From: Lepidurus packardi | Lineage: Eukaryota; Arthropoda; Branchiopoda; Notostraca; Triopsidae | Assembly (NCBI GenBank): GCA_023053545.1 | Contig: JAKZAN010000007.1 | Location: 6,448,001-6,512,000 of the forward strand | Direction of reading: 5' to 3' | Length of the DNA: 64,000 nt | Part shown: positions 36,134 to 46,200 of the stretch, one piece after another | How positions within the stretch are numbered: the stretch's first letter is position 1 | How the letters are laid out: each line of letters opens with the position of its first letter | The notes under the pieces: generated by a model | The model's input: only the letters and a program-made list of their open reading frames with translations | Told to the model about the DNA's origin: nothing | Databases searched by the model: none | Translations under genes and position numbers: made by a program

Positions 36134-36900
36134 GGCCGCCGAATGTTACTGGAGGGGGGAAGGGGTGTGTGCCCGATAGGCGATGACATCTTTTAGCAGG
36201 AGATACAGTGTCAGGTGACGGGGCCCTTCCGTTTGATGTGATACTTGCAACGTATATTCGAACGCTGTAAACCTGGTTTATATCAGTTTAGCTTGGCATG
36301 TCTCGTTCTATTTGTTTCTCTCTCTTTGTCTTACCGCTTTAAGTTCGCACCTGTTGCCGTACACGCATCAATATGCCCAAAGAAAGGTACAAGGGTACAT
36401 ATACACGGTGTGGGTAATTTTCAGCAACAATACGTGCGCTGCAAATTGTCTGTTTCGTGTAGAAAATTCTTGTGTGCATACAAATCATTGTTAAGGCGAA
36501 AACAAAAACCGACATGCCACGTGTAGGCGGCTGGACAATAGCAATTGTTGATCGGAAATTTAAGAGCATGTTGAGGGCAAAAGATCAAATTGCCTTCAGT
36601 AAATTCAGTTCGGGTGGGACTGAAAATTGTGCCAAGGTCCTTGGACGACAGCCTAAAAAGTTGGATGGTTTTGAGAGATATTGACCTAAACAGATACAAA
36701 CCATGTACCTTGAATGAAAAATGGAGGGCGGGAGGGGGAAAAAATAAAAATGAATAAAGGGACGACGGAAAGTGTTGGAGGTCATTTGGCAGTAGCGTTG
36801 TGAGCAGCGCAGCTTCCTACAACTCTTTTCAATAGCATTGGGCCATAAGCCCAAGCTACGCTTCATCTTCATGCTTCTTGGTCTTCGCCTTTACCCAAAG

Positions 36901-37058
36901 CCATCTTCCATGCTGGCTCATATCAGTATTCGTCCTCACGTCCTGGTCGCCTTGAGCCTCGCCTCGTCTCGCCTCTGCCCCAGCCTTTTCCCGAAACATG
37001 TCCAGTGATCTATCCTCCCAATCCGGGCACCCCGGTGCATCCTCACCCAGCTTTTTGA
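36901..37058 (+). CDS. Candidate terminal exon: Pro-rich C-terminus
   Basis: A long pyrimidine-rich tract ending CCCAAAG at 36900 is followed by 51 codons (entered after two bases) and TGA at 37056-37058. The peptide contains HAGSYQYSSSRPGRLEP, LVSPLPQPFPETCPVIY and PPNPGTPVHPHPAF, a Pro/Ser/Tyr-rich tail resembling activation domains and compositionally similar to the 32.8-kb exon. It needs an upstream exon ending in phase 1; the 32.8-kb exon ends in phase 0, so at least one exon between them is missing if they belong together. A - strand frame across the same DNA (EDAPGCPDWEDRSLDMFREK, ending KTKKHEDEA and TAG) is a serious competitor, though its acceptor is poor. Confidence 0.35.
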
Positions 37059-37314
37059 TTACTTATGAATACCCCATCTGTGTACCAGCATCGTACGGGC
37101 ACACTTATTACTTGCTTGCTTTCAGTAGCTTCCGATACACTTTCCTTGGCTTGAAAGCCTTGTTAAAAATAAAAAAATAAAAATGAAGGAGGAGACTGGC
37201 AGTTGAAGAGCGCTTTCTGGTTTCCTTGGAAAGTCGTGGAAAGGGTTGGCCGGAATTTCTTCCTTTTTTCCCCTGATCTTTCTCTCTGGCTAAGAATCTC
37301 ATAGATAGAAGATG

Positions 37315-37339
37315 CACACACATACACACGCACACACAT
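37315..37339 (+). repeat. CA microsatellite
   Basis: Imperfect (CA)n tract. Confidence 0.9.
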
Positions 37340-38530
37340 ATGGATACACCAGCAGGGTTTCTAGCTTTGCAGCGATGGGCGTTTCTCCAAATGGCGTCTT
37401 CGAGGTCCAAAAGAGCTCAGCAGAAAGTCTCGCCGGCTGCTGCTGTCATCTTCGACTTGTAGACGTCGACAGTCGTGGAGTACGGCTTGGCAGCGACAAT
37501 GGCTTTGGAGAGGCGGGAAGGTTGCCGAACTTCTTTTTTTTTTTTGCTGGCTTTTCCCATTTTGGTGGGCCCTTTTTCTCGTTTCCTGTAGTTTTCCGGG
37601 AGACTCGTTTAGTTTGGACTGTCCCTGATGTACCATCGAAACGAGGCCAGCAGTCAGCTCGAGTTAGATCTCTTGCTCTCCATCCCGCATGGGGCTTTTC
37701 CTACCGAGATGCTGACCTGGCTTTTGCGAGGAAGTGTCTTCGACGCGGCAACCAACCCCAGATACCTTGAAAGGGCGTATATAGGAAAAATTCAGTAAAA
37801 ATTCTTGCGTCCTATGGGAAGTTTATCTCGATGCAAGAGAGCTGATAAACGCAACGCTGGGACTAAAATCCGGGAATGTTTTATGGAAACGGATGCTTGC
37901 TTTTTCTTCTCCGACGTGCGGGAACAAACGAAGATTGATTTGGGGGGAGTCTAAATTAGTTACGTTCTGGCCTCGTAACCATTTTTCCTTGGCGCTTCCC
38001 AGAAACTGTCCAGTGTTAAAAAAAGCATGCAGATTCAAGTTTTGAAGGGTTTAGAGTTCTGTATTCGTTAAAAAATGATGAATAGTAATATAATTATTAT
38101 TCTCTGGCGTTCCAGTTGCTGTGGGGTATCTGTTATACTTGTTTCGCGTATGCAGTTTCTTTCTAATTTATATGATTTTATTTTTTTATTTGTTGGGATC
38201 CATAAATTCTTTAAAGCAGGTGTGTACTCTACCACTTGGCGATAAGGGGCGGGGAAAAGCCTCGTAAAGGGAAAAGGATGTTCCACGTCTTCCTGTAGGG
38301 GAAAAGCCTGGATGTGAACATTACTTTTGGTTTGCATTTGCGTGTGTATATGCCGTCTTGAAGCTTAAGCACTCGTACAGTGGTGCCGTAGCAAGACCCC
38401 ACCCCAGGACGCCTTTTCCTCTTGACTGGTTTCGGCCTGGGTGTAGCGGACATGAGCGCGACGCCCGGGACGCTCAGGACGCAGCCATCGGGACAAGCTG
38501 GCGCCAAGAGACCACGGTTTTCTCTGATAG

Positions 38531-38560
38531 CCTTATATATATATATAGATAGATAGATAT
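38531..38560 (+). repeat. TA/GATA microsatellite
   Basis: (TA)n followed by (GATA)n, next to a GC-rich patch. Confidence 0.9.
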
Positions 38561-41500
38561 ATGAGATCCCCACAGAAACACAGCAGTATGCCTCCCTTTC
38601 GCGCAAAACTCATAGTGAAAAAACTGGGATCGAGAGAGGCGAGAGAGAGAACGCTTTCTTCTTTCTTTAGCAGCAGCAACAGTAATCTTGCTCTTTCTCA
38701 TCTGATTCATCTTCTTTCATTGTCGGTCTTGGGCGGGATAAACATTTGAAACGTCTTCGGCTCTCTTTCTGCGGAGACCAAAACGCTGAGCCGCGGGAAG
38801 ATTTTTCACGTTGCATAGCTACATGGATGCTTGAGAGATGACGCCAAGCAATAGTCTCTAAGAGCCTCTAGATTTTTGTTTCTTTTTTCTTTTCCTTCCT
38901 GTAAAGGGGACACGCGGGCAGAAATAATATTCGCATCCCAAAATGAAGAGAAATCTTACTCGCCTCGAATTCAAGCCCTCCTTGTCATTAACAATTGCAC
39001 AATCTGGTGCTTCTGTCTCCTAATGGTATTTTTCTTATTTGTTTTATTTTTATTTTTTTGCCCTGAAATGGTGTCCGTGGCCGAGCAAAAAGCGTAAGCA
39101 TTTATGTAATATCTCGCGAGTTTGGGAGAAAGAAGAAAAGAGATGGTTAGGGACGCAATATATTCGCTCAGTTGTGGTAATGACGTGATGCTTTAATGGA
39201 CCCAAGCAGCCCATGCCAAGCTAGAGACCCTTTCATTATGAGCAGTTCATATTCCCGCCTGGATTCGTCATTTCACAAATCTTCCGTGGATTAGACGACA
39301 TTAAGCATCTTTTTATTCCACATGATAAACTTTCGCCACCATAAGCGTCGAGAGTACGTGCAGAAGGGCTTCCACATGTATTATTACGCCGGGTAATTTT
39401 GAAGAACACTTGGTTTTTTTGTGTCAAGCTCCCAAGGCGACGTTAGGTCGCTGTATTTTAGTCACAGTTACCGGCCAAACGAAATGAGGCATTCGCACTG
39501 TGCCTTCGAGGAAGGCCAATGTACTTGGCCTTGCGCGACATCGAACGATTTCTGCACTCGTCGCTTACACGAGACAAAGTGAGACAAAGTATTAGCTCGC
39601 TGGAAGAAAGTCAATGCCCGATTGCTTGATTTTTAAAATGTTTTATTTTATGTTTTGGCTCATATTCGTCATAGGAAACCCACGGTTTGAGAATGGGTTC
39701 GTTATAGCAGCAGAAACGTTATACATAGTCGCGGGCATTGCATGCAAGTAGCGGAAACTGATCTTTGGGAGAGTTGCAGGATAAAATAGCTTAAAAAGTG
39801 TGGGCAAAAAGCCCTTCAATTGAGTTTCGGTTAAGTTGTATGGAGGACTTTCGTAGATTGTCAGGTTTGGCATTGCAATTTGGTCCAAGGTTTTCCCCTG
39901 TACTTCTTCCCGTGAAATGCTAAAGTACATGGTAGAGCAGTGGAACGCTGAATGAGAGTTATAATCATAGCCCGTGATGAAATGTTGGCGAATTACCTAG
40001 GACCGAGTGTACAAAGAGAGAGAGAAGAGGGTTTGCCGGCATTTCGTAATACGGGCGAAGAACCAGCGGGCAATTGTTATTACTCACGTCATTTTTTGAA
40101 AAGATTTTCGGGCTGGATAGAAAGCAAGCCACGACTTGCTCTTATAGTTGCACTATTGAATTTTTTCGGGGCTCTTGGGACACGCTTTGCACAAACCTGC
40201 CTTGATATTGCGGTTGCTATGCCAGTATTTCCCCCTTTCCTAGCTTTAGTTTAATAGAATGGACTACGCACACTTGCACCCGAGTTACCAACTTGACTCA
40301 ATGAAATCAAAAGGCACGCTTAAAGTCACTTTGATACCTAGCACCGACACGTATTGGGGAAACAAAATGAGGTTAATTTACCCTCCTTCCACCCACATTG
40401 AAGCCAGTTTTGCCATCCTATCTTGTACATCATTTTATTTGTACGCCAATACTTTTTATTATTTTTTTCGATTTGAATTTTCACATTGACGTTTGACGTC
40501 AACCCTTTTTTTTCTTTTTGCTTCTGCGAGCCCCGGAACGCACCGTTGATTCTGCAGAGCTAGGATATGTATGAATGGTGATCCAGCATAGCCAGGTTGA
40601 GGACATTGCTGAGTACCAGCGACGCTTGGCAATGACACCTTTCAGTTTAAAAGAAATTCCCCGGTTCGTTGTGCCGTGTTGGCCGGTAACGCCCAAGGAA
40701 ATATAATGACGCTGGTCAAGACTCGGATAACAAGAAATACGATTTTCTGCCGTGTGTTCGGCTTTTCATTTTTGGCGCAAAGGGATGAAATGGACTGCGG
40801 AGTACAACACAGCATGGATCAACCAAGCCTTTTCGGGTTATTTCGAATGAAGCTAAAACCGACGTTGTTGGGGTCTTTTAATATCATTGGAGAAAGCCAG
40901 AAGGGACACCACGACTTCAGAAAGCTTTTTTATGGAGTTTATTTTTCTTTTTAGAGTTTTTTCCCTACTTTGGCACATATGGTATCTCCTGGTCGATTTG
41001 AATACAGGACAGGTCGGGACAAAAGAGCAAGGGCCACGTTTCCGCACTTGACCAGGTTGAATAGCTGGTTTGCGGGGATATTGCTAGGATATACATGCCC
41101 TGGTAGCTGGGTTACCAAGTCCTCGCTGAGACTTCGATAATGCCCAAATTACCTTTCTCAAGCAATGCGATATCGGAGCTCGTGCACCAGTGCTCAATGC
41201 GATGCGGGTTTTTATCCCAAGTTCCCGCCAAATTAATTTTTCAAGTGCTTTATGTCAGGACACTGGTCAGGAACTCGTGAGTGTTGGCTGGTTCTCGGAA
41301 CTATTGTTCTACGATTCGGATTTCTTTCACGAAATTGCAGGTGCTGCTTCCAACTAGAGCCAGTCTTGGTTAGCTGAGCATGTACTAAGTGCACTTGCTA
41401 AAGCTTTTTTTCCCCCTCCCCATAAGTTTTCAAGGTCTTCTCTTGCCAAAGGCGACCCCAAAGCGTCGTCGACGTGGGCTTAAGAATGCATTTATTCGTT

Positions 41501-41890
41501 GAGACTTTGGTAATTTTATCTATATTTTGTATTCTTTCCGGTGCGGCTAAATAGATTCGGCCTAACTTGGGGCCTACTTTCTTTTTTGTTATTTTATCTT
41601 GGCTGAATCTCTAAAGAAAAATCGCTGTGATGAGCGAAGACCCGGCTTAATTTGTTTTTTTTTTACCCCGCCGTTTTGAACTTTTTTTGGTCCAGATTTC
41701 CTTTGCAGTTGGTGTATACCACTCAGCGTTCTCTGATAAAACGTGTAGCTGAATGTTTCGTGCAGCTTTGCCATGCAAAGTTGTTCGTGTTTGTCATGCA
41801 TTAGAAAGGAAATGGGAAAGACTTCCCAGTCGCGGCAGCCGAGCAACTCTCGTCATTGCTCCTGTTTCGCTTCTTCTTGCTCCTCAACAG

Positions 41891-42085
41891 TAAATGGCAA
41901 ATTTCGGTACTACTTCTGCCGGTCTGCATGCAAAGACGGGCAATGTTATTCTCTTTTGCCATGCTCCATTGAAAATTGGGGTAGTTATAAAGCATCCCCC
42001 CCCAAACTTAGAAGCAAGCAAAGACGGGCGAAGCGAAACTGTAACTAGCTTAGCCAAGCAAAGGTCCTCTACCCAGATTATATAG
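41891..42085 (+). CDS. Candidate terminal exon, two possible frames
   Basis: A very strong acceptor (TCTTCTTGCTCCTCAACAG at 41890) opens two good frames. In one, an ATG three bases in (41894) starts MANFGTTSAGLHAKTGN, passes LFCHAPLKIGVVIKHPPPN and ends at TAG 42083-42085. In the other, entered after two bases, the peptide is Cys-rich (YYFCRSACKDGQCYSLLPC, then IENWGSYKAS and KQRRAKRNCN) and ends at TAG 42046-42048. The second has the look of a secreted disulphide-rich domain ending; the first could be a start exon. Only one can be right and neither has a recognised family. Confidence 0.25.
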
Positions 42086-42444
42086 TGCAAGAAACGAAAA
42101 AATGTCCATTAGCTAGGATTTGCTGATTCATGGTGGCGATATATCTTAAAAGGCCAGTTAAATGTGAAAAAATTATGAATTGCCACGATTGCCATATATA
42201 TCAGCGTACTTTTCTTTTATTTTAAGTGGAGGAAAATTTAGGCATAGCTAATGAAGTTTTCATAGCTTAATATTCTATCTATAGTCCAAAGGAAGGGCAA
42301 GGCTGCAACTAGAGTCCCAGGCATTGTGGTCAGTGAAGCATGGCAATGAGTCGCGTCCCCTTGATGAAAGCCCAAGTTATTTTTCCGTGAGCGGATGGAA
42401 ATCTAGCGATAGGACGATGTTGGAGGTCTCAGCTGTGCGCTGGC

Positions 42445-42496
42445 TAACGGATGGCATCTTGACTTTAACGTAACGGATGGCACCGTGACTTTAACG
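42445..42496 (+). repeat. 26-bp tandem duplication
   Basis: TAACGGATGGCA followed by three variable bases and TGACTTTAACG occurs twice head to tail (42445-42470 and 42471-42496). The copies differ only at TCT versus CCG. Confidence 0.95.
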
Positions 42497-42678
42497 CCTT
42501 CGGATCTGTGAGGCTCTTGCTATGGATCAAGCATCACATGTATGTGGACTCGGCCAAAAACAGCATTTTACAGGCTTCATATACATTCCGTATCTGGTCC
42601 CTGCTTTTCGCTTTAGTTTCAAAGTCCTTTCTTCTTGATTCGAACCAAAAATGGGCTGCCCAGCGCGATAGAACTTAT

Positions 42679-42732
42679 GGTCTCAGCATTACGCTCCTCG
42701 TTTCATAATTTCAGGAGCGTAATGCTGAGACC
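42679..42732. repeat. Perfect inverted repeat: 20-bp arms, 14-base loop
   Basis: The left arm GGTCTCAGCATTACGCTCCT (42679-42698) and the right arm AGGAGCGTAATGCTGAGACC (42713-42732) are exact reverse complements, separated by 14 bases. A transcript would form a short stable hairpin. It could be a small hairpin RNA precursor, the remains of a palindromic mobile element or a recent fold-back duplication. Confidence 0.95.
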
Positions 42733-42796
42733 CGAGGAAAAAAAACGAAAGACAGGCTACAGACAGTCTGGTATAGCGTGAGGAAAGGCCGTATAG

Positions 42797-43240
42797 CGCA
42801 CAGCGAGCGCCAGTCTCAGGTGTCGTTTCCTTAAATTGGAGCTTGAGGCTTCTAACAAATTGTCAAGCGAAAGCGATTACCGGCAAGTATGTCCAGCTTG
42901 TTATCGTAAGTAGAGCCGTGCCTACTATTGAGACGGCGCTCTAACAACCTGGCATTAGTAATAATCGGAACAAACTGCCGGTGCGTTGCCGGTAACAGTT
43001 CTGGCTTGGACAGTTCATGTAGTTTGACGCCAAGTGTAAATTTCCAGAGATACTTAATAAAAAAAATATAAAAAAAATAAGAAGAAAGGAATGCAATATT
43101 TGGGAAGTGTCCTTCCTGGTTCGGTTATCTTTTATGGACATGGCATCCTGACCAGAACGGTCTCGGAAGAATGTTCAGTTGATGGGAAGACTCTTTTTGG
43201 CTATCCTTTATTTAAGAATAATGTCTCGAAGCTTATGTAG
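42797..43240 (+). CDS. Weak two-exon candidate with a CPAC motif
   Basis: An open frame from 42797 to donor GTAAGT (42906) contains SLRCRFLKLELEASNKLSSE and SDYRQVCPACY. A downstream acceptor (GAATGTTCAG at 43178) continues in matching phase as LDGKTLFGYPLFKNNVSKLM and TAG at 43238-43240. The CPAC...DG order faintly recalls the cysteine region of KDZ-type transposases, but there is no further support. The first exon's 5' boundary has no pyrimidine tract. Confidence 0.2.
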
Positions 43241-46200
43241 TCGTTAAATCTCTTTGCAAATAGCTGCCAGCTTAAATGGCTTCGATTTGATAATTGTCAG
43301 TAGTTGCAAGAGGCATGTTGTTTTGTGAGCTTTCTGTCATTGTCAAGTCTTCTGAACATGTAGACTGCGTGACTCCTTGTACTTCTTATTTCGGCGTATG
43401 TTTGCTGAACGTCTCTTTCCATTCACTGAGGCGTAAAATATAAGACAACCTTTCCGTTACTCAGTCTCTCAGCGTAACAATTCTTCCCATTGTTGGCTGC
43501 ATTTGCGTGTCTTCTCTTCTACTTCTACGGGCCGTGTATTGAGGTGTGTTTGGAATGAAACAAAAAGAACAGCTGCAATTCCACGTCCCTTGTTTTTCAA
43601 ATCGCGCGCTCAACAATCAATACCTTTCTCCCCCTTTTCAGTATTACCTAACCCTACGTATATACATCCAGTATATACGGAAATCGAACGGTTAGGTAGC
43701 GTTAAAACGTGATTTATTCTGACATTTATTAGTCATGAAAAGGTGTATGATTAGTTTTTTGGGGGTCTCGTTGTACTATGTCATTACATGTTAAGCCTTC
43801 AAGGCTGTCTGCGTTGAGTCAACTCGAGGTTTTTTCTAGGGTTTTGTTACGAGCCAGTCAAATATATAAAAATAAAAAAAATAGATGTAGCTAAATGAGG
43901 ATACCATGAGAGCGTCTGAGCTTGCTGCGCCCTGGATCTACATGGCGAAATGTCAAGTTTAGGCCTTGGGGAAAATTCTCGTCGACGTTAAAAATAGGTT
44001 AAGCGTAAGAGCACCTCTGCTGCCTGTATACACGCACCCAAACATCGAAGGCCTTGAAACATAACTGTTTTTCACCAGATTATAGCGTTTTCTTTCTTCC
44101 TTTTTTATTGAGGCCTGCCGGTTTGGTCTAGAGGCCTATATAAAACCACGTTTGGAATCATGAGGTCAGGTTCGTCACGCTGGTGACTTTGCAGAACAAT
44201 TCTCCTTTTGCTCACTTCCCGTCTACCTGGCAGTGCATTGGGAAGGCATTAATTGTACAGTAAAGAATATTCTTTGCCCGTATTAGTTCCCTTTTTTGTA
44301 CGTTCATAGCAATTGTGTTAATGCCGAGGCTAATGCGATGCGAGGCTTGGCATCAATCTTGATGACTCCATCCGTTCATTCCCTTTTTTCTCGGAACTCG
44401 CAGGGTATTTCGGAGAATTTTTTCCTTGACGTCATCGGCCTAAGTGCGTAGCCATAGCAACTGCTTGCCTTCCCCTCCACCCCAACCATTTTTTTTCGTT
44501 ACATCAGAACCTCTCGTTTTTACCACCTCCTTTTAACGATTTAGGCCTAGGCCCGCCACCCAAGTTATGACAGGGGCAAGGACACAAGTCTCCTGTCTAG
44601 ACAAACAGTACGTACAGTACTAGGTTAGGCCTGCAGACACCGCTTAGTACTGGACCTAATGAGCGACACGCGTTTAACACGTCAATTTGCTTAGTCATAG
44701 TTCGAATCACTTGAATACATGTTTCAAGCTGCGTACTACAATAAGAGCGTGTTATTTGGTCCATAATAAAATAATACTAAAGAAAAATGCTAAATAAAAG
44801 TGAATAAAAGAAATAAGAAGGAATGAATCAAATAATACTAAAATAATAACTTAATAAAATCGACTAATAATAATAATAAATTAGTATAAATAACACTAAA
44901 ATACAAATAAGAAAAATCAAGAAATTTTGCGCTTGTTGGGAACGGTGTAGAATAGCCGTCTGAAACGTTAGTGAGGAAATTGAACTGATACTTGAGCCGA
45001 AAGAGTTCTAGGCTCTAGTGTGAGGTGTATTGTATGTTCCATGTCCAGACGTTAAAAGACGCCAAGAAAATGTCCCTGGTTGAGTCACGCAAATGACGCT
45101 CTACGTTCATGCAGGCAAAGCAAACCGGTATTATTGACTAAAGTATCCCCAAGTCCGCTCGAGTTATAAATTTCCTGTGCCGTGAGGACGGGAAAGTCTA
45201 GTCAGATATATACTTGGCAACATACTCAACCCCCTTTTGACATAGGGCTATTTGGGGGCGACCAAAGCAAACGGCATACACTGCAAGTCATTAATCTTTC
45301 ACAGCAGATTCGGACAGGTTGACCCCTCCGTGCAACACTTGGCCTTAATTAAGGGTGCATTGCGTGTCCAAGAAAAGGCAGCGAAACATGCATAGCCAAG
45401 TTTGGGTGGAAGATATAAATGCAACCTTGCTTTGGCAAAATGTTATGGCTACATTACTTTGTCTCTGGGAGTTGAGTCCAAGTTTGGCCCGTTTAGCTGG
45501 GTTAATGAGTTTAAAAGAGTTACGTAGAACGCGATGGAGTACATGGTCCTTTCCAGACTCCTAACTACGCGAAAAGTTGCCCCCAGTTAATTAATTTCGC
45601 ACTCTAACATGCAGTGTGTCTGGTAGATTCAAAGGAACTCCTTGCATAGCAACGTCGGGTTGCAATATAGTTAATGGGGCGGCATCGGCTAAGATGTTGC
45701 ACTTTTCTGGAAAAATGAAACTGCTGCAGGTAGAAAGGAGGATATGTACTTATCCATGGGCGATTGCTAGGTTTAAATTCGGTGGCAAAGTCAGCCATCT
45801 CAACCATTGTATATAATCCCGGGTTGCACGAAACATGTATGAGCAGAGCAAGGAATAGAGAGCCATGTGTGGGTGAAGGCTTAGCTTTCGAGCAAAAACG
45901 TAATCGAGAAGAGTGCGGAACTATTATAAAGGTGTCAATCCAATAGATTCGAGCATCTTTTCGACAACAACGGGTCCCGTACTGCAGGCTTTCAGTATAA
46001 TGACATGACGTTTGATGGCTGACTATAGATAGATCTATTCAGCTGGCAGAGTCATGAAAAAATAGAGAAAATAAAAATACATGAAAAAAATCGAAAAATG
46101 TGCAGTAAAAAACGGTTGTTACCTCGCAAAATGGGAGTAGATCCGTGTTGGAAAGATCGTCTTGGAAAAGAAAATGTGTGAGGGCAAAAGAAAGGCGTTT

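Larger units (their letters stand above)
32918..36900. other. Probable intron or intergenic DNA with simple repeats
   Basis: It holds GA-rich (about 33,839-33,866), TG (34,640-34,664) and A/T-rich (35,990-36,024) microsatellites and a GC-rich double start motif at 36.13 kb. The 162-codon frame at 33,268-33,756 looks like chance: it is rich in Phe, Ser and Arg from T-rich DNA and has no splice support. Confidence 0.4.
37059..41890. other. Stretch without a supported gene
   Basis: It contains a CA microsatellite (37,315-37,339), a TA/GATA microsatellite (38,531-38,560) and a GC-rich patch at about 38,390-38,520 that is open in both strands. At 37,376 an ATG opens MASSRSKRAQQKVSPAAAVI and ends at a possible donor after FDL; it has no continuation that I could find. 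No gene is called. Confidence 0.4.

Noticed and set aside
37376..37458. HAD-hydrolase-like start (SPAAAVIFDL)
   Set aside because: The family should continue with DGTL after the putative donor. I found no such exon downstream.
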